Source of the DNA: a virus
IMG/VR virus record: IMGVR_UViG_3300014720_003420
Span: 1 to 30,489 of that record
DNA length: 30,489 bases
Reading direction: 5' to 3' (one strand)
Shown here: piece by piece, positions 19,983-26,877 of the stretch
How positions within the stretch are numbered: the stretch's first letter is position 1
Layout: each line of letters starts with the position of its first letter
Made by a program: the position numbers and the translations under genes
Notes under the pieces: generated by a model
What the model was told of the DNA's origin: nothing
Databases searched by the model: none
The model's input: the letters and a program-made list of their open reading frames with translations, nothing else

Positions 19983-21401
19983 ATGTTTGTCTCCCGATTC
20001 CTAGAAGATTTAGAACTACTCCCAGAAGTTTATAGGGTGTTGGGTCGCATATATAGCCGCATAGGTGGCGGTAATGGATGCTTTGAATCTTTAAAAAATA
20101 TTGCAAAAGGAACAAAGATTGCATTATCTATAGTGCGTCGGTCTATACGCATATTATTGGAGTCTAATATTATTAAGGTAGTACAAGAATTACCTGGTCG
20201 TACTGTTGTTTACGATATCAACCCTATAGAGCAGTGGGCAACCGCTAATGATATTGCTAACATACAACAATCTGCTAAACAAAAAATTAAAAAGGAGCAG
20301 GTTAAACCAGCTCTCCCAAAAACTGTTCAACCTACTCCTTTGACGGAGGATGTCGATAGAATATACGCAATGGCGGCAGAGCGTATAGACAAAGATTATG
20401 CAGCGTGGCGCAGGCAGACTAAAACCGCGCCACAAATTAATAATAACACTGACGCTATAGATTGTCAAGTGGGTTTTGAAATTAATTTAGCCCCTATCGA
20501 AAATGACGTTCCGGAAACTGCGCAGCCCATCAAATCTGATATACCTACCCCTATCAGATTTGATATACTAAATAATAAAACTTTAAATAATAAAGAAAGA
20601 AAGAAGAAAGAGAAGAATCCCCCTACCCCCATAATTAAGGGTGAGACTGGTTTGGACAACAACCAAGAAGTAAACAATAATTTTTCCTTGGTATCCAACA
20701 TTCCTCAAACTCCACAGGACGAATCCCCCGCGCTTAAACCAATCAAGTTGAAAAGCGAAAGAGTAAAACCAGTGGATGATACAGTGACCGTTGAAGCAAC
20801 AGTTAATAATTTGCCTAAAACAGGCTTAGGAGGTAGTGTAATGACGGAAGATATTAAACAGGAAAATGACGGCGTTCTAGCGCCAAAAAACAGCCAATCT
20901 GGCTTATCTGTTAAACCTAGTGGATTAGTCAGTTACGGGCAATCAGTTAATCCTTATAGTGAAGACGTATTGAAGAGGGTGGAAAGTTATCGAACCGCTT
21001 GGTATCACGGGGTGAGCAATTTTAATCCTTTTCAGTTACAAGAGTGGGCGGCTGTGGAAGGCATGCTGCCTATTATTGAGTCTTATAGAAAATCTGGACG
21101 TATTTGCAACTACGCTCCTAATGATATAGATTTTAAGTTTGTTTGTTGGCTTAATGCATTACATTCTAGGGGTTCTAAAAAGAAAGATGACGCTTATGGA
21201 ATGAATTACATTAAATCTATGGAGCGTAATCCAGAGAAATGGGAATCATTAACTGCATTGGTTACTCAATGGCAAGGCTCTAAGAATCTTGGTTCCGGTT
21301 TTGAAAGTGTTTCTCAGGAAATAGAGTACGCTGAGCAAAAAAATCAATTAAAACAGACTATGGATCAAATGGGTGAGTTGAGGAATTTACTTCGATTTTA
21401 G
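19983..21401 (+). CDS. Winged-helix DNA-binding protein, probable replication protein (472 aa)
   Basis: Residues 1-70 read as a winged helix (LLPEVYRVLGRIYSRIGGGNGCFESLKNIAKGTKIALSIVRRSIRILLESNIIKVV), the form found at the N-terminus of plasmid and phage replication initiators and DnaD-like primosome proteins. A long, low-complexity, charged and proline-containing linker follows, about residues 95-300. A C-terminal helical domain then has an aromatic-rich portion (YGMNYIKSMERNPEKW, then TALVTQWQG) that vaguely recalls the DnaD/DnaB_2 fold. ATG 19983 is preferred because AAGGGAG directly precedes it; the ATG at 19959 has no ribosome site. The next gene starts 57 nt downstream behind its own promoter. 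Role in replication initiation or helicase loading is inferred from architecture and neighbours. Confidence 0.7.
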   Translation: MFVSRFLEDLELLPEVYRVLGRIYSRIGGGNGCFESLKNIAKGTKIALSIVRRSIRILLESNIIKVVQELPGRTVVYDINPIEQWATANDIANIQQSAKQKIKKEQVKPALPKTVQPTPLTEDVDRIYAMAAERIDKDYAAWRRQTKTAPQINNNTDAIDCQVGFEINLAPIENDVPETAQPIKSDIPTPIRFDILNNKTLNNKERKKKEKNPPTPIIKGETGLDNNQEVNNNFSLVSNIPQTPQDESPALKPIKLKSERVKPVDDTVTVEATVNNLPKTGLGGSVMTEDIKQENDGVLAPKNSQSGLSVKPSGLVSYGQSVNPYSEDVLKRVESYRTAWYHGVSNFNPFQLQEWAAVEGMLPIIESYRKSGRICNYAPNDIDFKFVCWLNALHSRGSKKKDDAYGMNYIKSMERNPEKWESLTALVTQWQGSKNLGSGFESVSQEIEYAEQKNQLKQTMDQMGELRNLLRF

Positions 21402-21404
21402 TTA

Positions 21405-21445
21405 TTGACACTTGTAACTAACTATGTTATTCTAGTTGTTAGTTA
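21405..21445 (+). promoter_or_regulatory. Extended -10 promoter with an 8-bp inverted repeat
   Basis: TTGACA (21405-21410) and TATTCT (21428-21433) are 17 bp apart, with TGT just before the -10 giving an extended -10. A perfect inverted repeat, TAACTAAC (21415-21422) and GTTAGTTA (21438-21445), brackets the -10 and the likely start of transcription, so bound repressor would block the promoter. It serves the gene at 21459. Confidence 0.7.
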
Positions 21446-21458
21446 TTAGAAAACGATT

Positions 21459-22001
21459 ATGCAATATCAACTTAATGGACACAGTGACGACCAAGATAAA
21501 TCTGATTTACGTCCAGAGCTACGACGCGTTTTACAGAACCTTGAAATTAGGTTTGAAACTAAGTTTAAAGACTTAGTATTGATGGCTTGGGTAGAAACAT
21601 TATCTAATATACCAGACAAGTATTTACTTGTTACTTGTGTTTATGTTTCTAGTGTTTGTACGCATTTACCTACGCCTTTACAGTTTTTGGAAATGTATCG
21701 AGAAAAGCTTAAGCAGGCAGAAGATTTAAATCGATTAGACCAAAGGCTAATTCAGCCTGGTAAAGACAACTCTCTGGAAGCTCAAAAGGAGAAGTTGATA
21801 GGTAGATTGTTTTTAAAGCTGAGAGATAACGTTATGGAGGGGTGTACTGGTAAGGATTTTGATGAGCGAATTCACAAGCAAAGGCATGCTGAATTTTTTC
21901 AAGATTTTCGTAAATTGTCTTTGGAGACCCTTCAAGATTTAGACATGCAACTACCTCCTTTTAGTAAAAAGGTTCAATGGTCTAAATCTTTGTTTAAATA
22001 G
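21459..22001 (+). CDS. Small replication-associated protein, possibly helicase-loader-like (180 aa)
   Basis: All-helical and soluble. The N-terminal half (LRRVLQNLEIRFETKFKDL, then AWVETLSNIPDKYL and LPTPLQFLEMY) has the layout of small phage replicative helicase loader/inhibitor proteins of the G39P type, where a helical domain with a conserved Trp precedes a P-T-P segment. This is a pattern match only. The second half is charged and probably partly disordered. Position directly behind the winged-helix replication candidate supports a replication role. No clear Shine-Dalgarno is seen, and the leader is only about 20 nt. The stop abuts the stop of the opposing ATPase gene with no base between, so no terminator separates the two units. 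Confidence 0.6.
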   Translation: MQYQLNGHSDDQDKSDLRPELRRVLQNLEIRFETKFKDLVLMAWVETLSNIPDKYLLVTCVYVSSVCTHLPTPLQFLEMYREKLKQAEDLNRLDQRLIQPGKDNSLEAQKEKLIGRLFLKLRDNVMEGCTGKDFDERIHKQRHAEFFQDFRKLSLETLQDLDMQLPPFSKKVQWSKSLFK

Positions 22002-23441
22002 TTATTTGTTGATTAACTTAGTTGTTTTTTGGAATTTTTTAGACAATTGAATGTTAAATGGAATTAAATAAGTATTGAGTAATTCTCCTATAGAGTTATT
22101 AAACTTATTTAATTCTATAAATTCTTTAACATTATTAACTTCTGAGTTTAATAATGCTTGTTCCCATGCTTTAAATATAGGATTGTTTTTAACATTTTCC
22201 CATACTTTTTGAGTAACATAAATACTTTGTTTTTTAAGGTCTCTGTCAATGCCAGAGTAGTTAGTTAGTTTAGGCATTGGCAACCATTTTTCTTGAAAGC
22301 AATATGCTCTTTGTACTGGAGATTCTTGTCTAAGTTTTTCTAGCTCTTCTAAACTAATTGGAGGAATTGGCAATGCTTTACCCCATTGTCTTAATTGGTT
22401 GCTTTCTCCAACTAAAGTAATCCAAGGAATTTGAGAGGTTTGACTAAGATTTAACCCTACAGCACCTACATAAGGTGTTTGAGTGATTAACCATAGCTTT
22501 CTACCAGACACGTCACCTAATGAAGCAATTGAAATAATTAAACTACCAATTCTTGTGTATTTTTGTTCTTTAGAGTAATGCCCAAGTATTAATAATTCAT
22601 CAATAATTAATAATACTCTATTTCCGTTTATTTCCTGCTCTGTTGCAAAGGATTGATATTGGTTTAAACAGCTATCTAACCAAGTTATAACTTCTTCTGA
22701 TGTCATGTTTGCCACTTGATTTTTTAATATTAAATCTGCTGCACTCCAATATCCAGCTTCATTTTCATTGCCTTTTGGATCTATTACAAATACTTTTAAG
22801 AAAGGGTCAAATTGTTTTGCCTTTCTTAAAGCATTTGATATTAAAATTCCTTTTCCGCTACCGCCAACTCCTAATACAAATAAATTAGAAACTGGCGCAG
22901 CAATTTGGTCTAACAAATTAAATTCACTAACTTGTTGTTTTTGGTCTAATGTTGAATCAAAAAAAAACTCTTGAGTTTTTTGTTCGCTGTTTTGTTCAGC
23001 TGGTAATTCTATTTTTTTGAATTCTGAGCTAAACTTTCTTTCTATGTTTTTTTCTGGAGTTTCAGGTGGTAAAACCCTAGGTTTGATAGACCGGTAAAAC
23101 TCCCATGCTGCTTTTGAAAATGGTAAGTTTCTTCTAAACGCTTCCTCTATTTCCTCTTTAGTTTTTTGGTAACCAATTTCTCTTGAATATTCTTTAAAAT
23201 CATCTCCTTCTAAAGCGTGAGCTATGCATTCTCCTTGAATAATTGATTCATAGCTACGTCCACTAGATTTAGCATTTTTGACACAACGATAGAATACCAA
23301 AACAGCAATAGCTAATCCGACTACTGGAGTAGTGGCTGATGCCATTACAACAGCTGCTCCTAATCCAAAAATTATCTTATACTGTAAGTTTCCATTGTCA
23401 GCCCGCAATGCTTGCTTTTGATACTCTATCATTTTGTCCAT
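22002..23441 (-). CDS. Membrane-anchored HerA/FtsK-VirD4-like ATPase (479 aa)
   Basis: Probable inner-membrane motor. A hydrophobic hairpin (about 23-52) precedes a linker and a C-terminal P-loop domain, the layout of FtsK, VirD4/TraG and TcpA pumps. The P-loop is GVGGSGKG at 191-198, in which Gly replaces the usual Ser/Thr after the Lys. FVIDPKG (218-224) is characteristic of the HerA/FtsK superfamily; the Walker B is LLIIDE (277-282), and LITQTP (318-323) matches the sensor strand of these ATPases. The tail after residue 360 has no recognised domain. It is the last gene of a five-gene operon and begins directly after the stop of the polytopic membrane protein, with GAGG 11 nt upstream of the ATG. 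Substrate unknown; DNA translocation is the family expectation. No relaxase or VirB4 homologue is visible nearby. Confidence 0.75.
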   Translation of the reverse strand: MDKMIEYQKQALRADNGNLQYKIIFGLGAAVVMASATTPVVGLAIAVLVFYRCVKNAKSSGRSYESIIQGECIAHALEGDDFKEYSREIGYQKTKEEIEEAFRRNLPFSKAAWEFYRSIKPRVLPPETPEKNIERKFSSEFKKIELPAEQNSEQKTQEFFFDSTLDQKQQVSEFNLLDQIAAPVSNLFVLGVGGSGKGILISNALRKAKQFDPFLKVFVIDPKGNENEAGYWSAADLILKNQVANMTSEEVITWLDSCLNQYQSFATEQEINGNRVLLIIDELLILGHYSKEQKYTRIGSLIISIASLGDVSGRKLWLITQTPYVGAVGLNLSQTSQIPWITLVGESNQLRQWGKALPIPPISLEELEKLRQESPVQRAYCFQEKWLPMPKLTNYSGIDRDLKKQSIYVTQKVWENVKNNPIFKAWEQALLNSEVNNVKEFIELNKFNNSIGELLNTYLIPFNIQLSKKFQKTTKLINK

Positions 23442-24110
23442 TTAAATTAAACCTCTACTTTGTTTATACAAAAGAACCAATTTGTTGCTGTAAATTATTA
23501 AAAGAGCGATTATCTCGCATGCAAACAAAGTAATTATACTAAGTGCAAAATTTAATCCATTAATTACAGCATAATTTCCAGTTGCTATAGCAAATAAAAA
23601 ATCCGCTAAACCACCTTGAATTGGAGGGTATATGGTAATTACCAACATAAAATCAAATACGTAGGTAAAAATCTGAGCGTATTTAAGGTTTCTGATTACA
23701 GCTAAAGGAAGTCGGTTATAAATTTTTTTAGCTGCTTTCATGATTGGATCATCGTTATCATTGATGTCAAATTTGTTTTTACCACCCGAACGGATAATGG
23801 TTTCTAACAGCAAATCATCAGAAAAGATAACAATTGGTAGAGTTTCAATTATTTGAATAACAGCCCACGTGATAGCGCCCATTACCCAAATAGCTGTTTT
23901 ACCAATAAATCCTGCAATATCCTTAATTATAGGAACATTGGAAAAAACATTAATCCATAAAGTATCTTGCATTGTTGCAGATAAAGCAGCTATAACTCTT
24001 TCATAAGGAACTATATTAAGAAAGGCAAAATATATTCCTAACAAAATTAAAAGAAAATAAAGGTAATCTATCCAAATCCACTTGGATCTAACTGGCATTG
24101 TTTGTTTCAT
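23442..24110 (-). CDS. Polytopic membrane protein of the ATPase operon (222 aa)
   Basis: Not recognised. Hydrophobic segments lie at about 14-34, 66-92, 145-163, 165-183 and 184-207, giving four or five membrane helices. A polar loop of about 50 residues between helices 2 and 3 includes the acidic stretch DINDNDDP (115-122). It overlaps the preceding gene by an ATGA and abuts the ATPase gene, so the three should be made in fixed proportion. The likely role is a membrane partner or channel for the ATPase, inferred from operon position only. Confidence 0.75.
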   Translation of the reverse strand: MKQTMPVRSKWIWIDYLYFLLILLGIYFAFLNIVPYERVIAALSATMQDTLWINVFSNVPIIKDIAGFIGKTAIWVMGAITWAVIQIIETLPIVIFSDDLLLETIIRSGGKNKFDINDNDDPIMKAAKKIYNRLPLAVIRNLKYAQIFTYVFDFMLVITIYPPIQGGLADFLFAIATGNYAVINGLNFALSIITLFACEIIALLIIYSNKLVLLYKQSRGLI

Positions 24111-24574
24111 TTTGATGTTACTGGTTGGCTAAACATTCCGCCCCTAAAAGTTTTTAATCGAGACTCTATTACGCTTCTATTGTTAGTTACGGCTAAAGAC
24201 CCAATACTACCATCTCCTTGAATCACTGCTGTAGCTCCTTGAGAGTCACAAACAATAGTACCCTGTACCAAAGGTTTATTTGTGTGTCTATCGGTAGGTA
24301 TTTCTCCTACAGCTAAATTAGAGTAAAACAAATTAGGATGAGTTCCTTTTACTAATACTAAACAACCAGTTTTATAACGGTTATTAGCAACTTTTGCCTG
24401 TTGTTGAAGGCTTTTTTCTTCTTGGTTTAACAAATTAATAGTATTAGTAGATTGCAGGTTTTTAGTTTTAAGCTCATCAAATTGATTAAATGTTTTACCA
24501 ACATTACTTAAAGACCCAACTACTGCTAATCCAATAATTCCCATTATGACTGCTTCGACTTTATCAAATACCAT
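24107..24574 (-). CDS. Bitopic membrane protein with a coiled coil (155 aa)
   Basis: Not recognised by family. A single hydrophobic helix lies at about 8-22, followed by a Gln/Asn-rich coiled-coil stretch (30-65), then a Gly-rich beta domain with two cysteines (71 and 109). The short N-terminal anchor and folded C-terminal domain resemble the build of small accessory proteins of secretion and transfer machines, but no homologue can be named. It overlaps its upstream neighbour by 11 nt; AGGGG lies about 6 nt before the ATG. Confidence 0.75.
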   Translation of the reverse strand: MVFDKVEAVIMGIIGLAVVGSLSNVGKTFNQFDELKTKNLQSTNTINLLNQEEKSLQQQAKVANNRYKTGCLVLVKGTHPNLFYSNLAVGEIPTDRHTNKPLVQGTIVCDSQGATAVIQGDGSIGSLAVTNNRSVIESRLKTFRGGMFSQPVTSK

Positions 24575-25184
24575 ACTTTGCCCCTATATCAATTGTTTTG
24601 GTTCTGTTGTATTGTGTTGCAGAAATGCTATTTCTAACCTTTTGTAATTCAAATTCAATTAAATCAGCAAAAGCCTCTGCATCCAAATCTGGAACTCCTA
24701 GACTAGTCATAAATTTACGTTGTTTTTCTCCAGAATTTCCAAAAGTTTTAAGCCATTCATTGTCTTCTTGCTCCTGCTCTACAAAACTTTTGTTCAGTTG
24801 AGCAGCAGTTTGTTGATAACTTTGCACCGTTAAATCGTGAGCTAATTGCGCAAGATTTACTCCTTTTTGTACAGCTACACTTGCTAACAAAACAGTTACA
24901 CCTTGTGTTCCTAAAATTTCTGTAAATTCTTTAAACTGAGTAGCTTTGTTGTTACTTTGCGCTACTGACTCTATATTTTTGTTAGAGTCAATTGCTTTTA
25001 ATGCAATTCCATTTAAACTTTTAGCAGCTGTAAAAAACTCATCTAATTTTTCCGCAATATTATCCGGAAAGCTATCATTGTCAAAATCACAATTTCCATA
25101 TTTGTTGTGATACAAATTAATTGCCTGGTCTATTATTCCATTGTCTTCATTAAATAACTCGTGCAATTCATTTCGTTTATACAT
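24564..25184 (-). CDS. Soluble helical protein of the ATPase operon (206 aa)
   Basis: Not recognised. Mostly helical and acidic, with one mildly hydrophobic helix (VTVLLASVAVQKGVNLAQLA, about 96-115) that is too polar for a confident membrane span. AAGGAG 10 nt upstream supports the ATG at 25184. It overlaps the upstream HTH gene by 8 nt and the downstream membrane-protein gene by 11 nt, so translation is probably coupled through the operon. Confidence 0.75.
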   Translation of the reverse strand: MYKRNELHELFNEDNGIIDQAINLYHNKYGNCDFDNDSFPDNIAEKLDEFFTAAKSLNGIALKAIDSNKNIESVAQSNNKATQFKEFTEILGTQGVTVLLASVAVQKGVNLAQLAHDLTVQSYQQTAAQLNKSFVEQEQEDNEWLKTFGNSGEKQRKFMTSLGVPDLDAEAFADLIEFELQKVRNSISATQYNRTKTIDIGAKYGI

Positions 25185-25584
25185 ATTTCAACATCTCCTT
25201 AAATACACTTCGTCTTACATTTTTAGTGTTTTTTCGTAGTAATGATACTACAATTTTGTCACTACCCTTTTTAAATCCTTCGTATTCTTTTATGCAGGTT
25301 ATTAAAGCAATTAAGAATCGTTGGTAATGGTCAATGTTAGAGCTTCTGGGGTTATCTTGAAAATAATCATTATATAAACACGGTATTTGTTTAATAATGT
25401 TATGTTCCCAATTTCTGATAGTGTTTCTATCAATTTTTAGTAGCACTGCCCAGTGTTCTCTACTAGTAACAACATCATGCACAAGTAAATCAAAAAAAGT
25501 TGTGTTTTTTAATTTACACCATATATTGTCAATACATAAATTATGGTCTACATCAAAAGGCGAGTAATTCGCCTGCTCTGTCAT
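25177..25584 (-). CDS. Small HTH DNA-binding protein, first gene of the ATPase operon (135 aa)
   Basis: A helix-turn-helix is visible at about residues 43-62 (REHWAVLLKIDRNTIRNWEH), close to the form in which a recognition helix reads NTIRNWE. The remainder is basic and helical with no other domain. A near-perfect Shine-Dalgarno (AAAGGAGG) 5 nt before the ATG at 25584 makes this the start, rather than the longer frame from 25623. The protein is the natural candidate to bind the palindrome and repeats immediately upstream and regulate its own operon, though this is inference; a role in DNA recognition for the ATPase is an alternative. Confidence 0.75.
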   Translation of the reverse strand: MTEQANYSPFDVDHNLCIDNIWCKLKNTTFFDLLVHDVVTSREHWAVLLKIDRNTIRNWEHNIIKQIPCLYNDYFQDNPRSSNIDHYQRFLIALITCIKEYEGFKKGSDKIVVSLLRKNTKNVRRSVFKEMLKYV

Positions 25585-25596
25585 TAATCCTCCTTT

Positions 25597-25639
25597 TTCT
25601 ACAGCAATGCTAATTTTTAACATTCTACAGCATTGCTAA
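25597..25639. repeat. 17-bp direct repeat containing AGCANTGCT palindromes
   Basis: TTCTACAGCAWTGCTAA occurs at 25597-25613 and 25623-25639, 26 bp apart, with one mismatch. Each copy centres on the palindrome AGCAATGCT or AGCATTGCT. On the transcribed strand the two lie in the leader between the promoter and the ribosome site. Facing half sites could also form an AGCATT/AATGCT hairpin in RNA or DNA. This looks like a pair of operator sites or short iterons. Confidence 0.85.
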
Positions 25640-25652
25640 AATGCTTAACTAA

Positions 25653-25699
25653 TTAATAACTTAATTGATTAAGTGTTGTCAAGGGTTATTTAATTGATT
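25653..25699 (-). promoter_or_regulatory. Promoter of the ATPase operon with a 16-bp palindrome
   Basis: Read on the minus strand, TTGACA (25682-25677) is followed after 17 or 18 bp by TTATTA or TATTAA (25659-25653). The perfect palindrome ACTTAATTGATTAAGT (25659-25674) fills the spacer between -35 and -10. Its half sequence TTAATTGATT occurs again at 25690-25699, just upstream of the -35. The arrangement suggests repression by a dimeric DNA-binding protein. Confidence 0.7.
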
Positions 25700-25739
25700 T
25701 TGTACTGAATTTTTTAAAGTAGTATTATATATTAGTGTG

Positions 25740-26462
25740 CTAAGAATAAGTATTGAGTCCTGGAAATCCACCAAACGGTAACGTCTTAAATTGTCCAAAT
25801 CTTGTTTCACATGCTTTAAGTGTTTTAGCGCATATATCTTTAGCTGCGTCGTCAGTTGTTTTATTGTTTATGTCGTATTTTTGTGCTTCTAGTGGATATC
25901 CACATTCTCCACCGTGATATATCCAGGGACAGCTGCGCGACATTATTCTAGCCGGTAAAGTAATTCCGTCTGTATCGAAAGGTGTAGTTAGCTTAAATTT
26001 TACTGTTTGGTAATTTTCTTCTTGTAGTTGCTCAATTACGTATACCTGGAAAGGTAGCTCTTTTATGCTATCTCCAGCATTAGATTCTCCGTCTAAAAAT
26101 CGTTTTTGAGTAACACGACGCTTTACGTAAGTGCCTTCTAGTCTGTAATTATCGTTAATACGTGTTTCTCTAAGCCAACTAGTTAAAATACCACCAACGT
26201 TGCTTACGGTTATTGTTGGAGTTGGTACAGCACCTTGTCCTATTAGGTCAAACCCTTCTCCTTGTATACCTAACGCATAATACAAATTATTTTCAAAAGA
26301 TAGCCCAGGTATGCTATTATCTTCTTTAACAAAGTTACATATCCTAATAACTGTATTGTCATCCCATTTGTTAGTTCCGGGGTTGCTTGTATTCCAATAA
26401 AATTTATAGAACTCGTATAGCTCAACAAAGCTGTCTGGATTTAAACTAAGTAGATTAATCAT
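25740..26462 (-). CDS. Tail-tip protein, lambda gpL-like, probable Fe-S protein
   Basis: Homologue of the lambda minor tail protein L, a component of the tail tip that contacts K and J during assembly. The C-terminal signature is complete: CPWIYHGGECGY (Cys178, Cys187), then Cys211 and Cys218 before ETRFG, and the ending LPFGGFPG. The four cysteines match those that hold a 4Fe-4S cluster in lambda gpL. The 240-residue length is also close to lambda's 232. Its ATG overlaps the preceding gene by 8 nt. It is the last gene of the tail-tip operon; the promoter of the ATPase operon follows directly with no obvious terminator. Confidence 0.9.
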   Translation of the reverse strand: MINLLSLNPDSFVELYEFYKFYWNTSNPGTNKWDDNTVIRICNFVKEDNSIPGLSFENNLYYALGIQGEGFDLIGQGAVPTPTITVSNVGGILTSWLRETRINDNYRLEGTYVKRRVTQKRFLDGESNAGDSIKELPFQVYVIEQLQEENYQTVKFKLTTPFDTDGITLPARIMSRSCPWIYHGGECGYPLEAQKYDINNKTTDDAAKDICAKTLKACETRFGQFKTLPFGGFPGLNTYS

Positions 26463-26877
26463 ATAATATATCTAGAATAGTGGTAATTATGCTATAGAAA
26501 TGTTCAGCAATTGCAATCCAAATTAAATTAATTTTACTTTTTCTTTCAATTTTTTTACGTTTTTTAAATATGTTTTCTTTGATTTCTTTTGTGTTTTCTA
26601 TCTCTTCTACTATTTCCTGCCCGTTTTCTAGTATGTTTACCTCAAATGTAATAAACCAATCTTCGTGTTCTGTTGATAAAATTTTTACTGTTTTTACAAA
26701 TTCGTAATTTTCTAATATTATTTCAAATAGTAACTCATAGTTATCAGTAAGTTTTTTGCAATCTTCTGTACAGCAACTAATTAAAATATCTTGTAACTGA
26801 TAATCGTTTTCTTCATAATCGTAAAAACTTAAACTGCATTGTTCCATTGTCTCTAGTATCGACTCTAGATTCTCCAT
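26455..26877 (-). CDS. Small acidic protein with a C-terminal hydrophobic helix (140 aa)
   Basis: Not recognised. Residues 1-100 are strongly acidic with several cysteines near 14-45; a basic patch (KKRKKIERKSK) precedes a hydrophobic C-terminal segment (about 115-137) that may be a membrane anchor. AAGGAG lies 10 nt before the ATG at 26877; a TTG at 26886 would leave no spacing. It sits between K and L, where lambda has no gene, and overlaps the end of K by 65 nt in another frame, which is long for this genome. It may take the place of gpI (tail assembly), but the two do not look alike. Confidence 0.65.
   Translation of the reverse strand: MENLESILETMEQCSLSFYDYEENDYQLQDILISCCTEDCKKLTDNYELLFEIILENYEFVKTVKILSTEHEDWFITFEVNILENGQEIVEEIENTKEIKENIFKKRKKIERKSKINLIWIAIAEHFYSIITTILDILYD

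Noticed and set aside
22002-25584. Filamentous-phage (Zot/gpI) assembly genes
   Set aside because: The ATPase has an N-terminal membrane hairpin rather than the C-terminal membrane segment of Zot/gpI, and no small coat protein or secretin gene is present.
25597-25639. Plasmid replication origin iterons
   Set aside because: Only two copies exist, no AT-rich unwinding region or DnaA box set is evident beyond the general AT richness, and they lie in a gene leader, so operator sites are the simpler reading.
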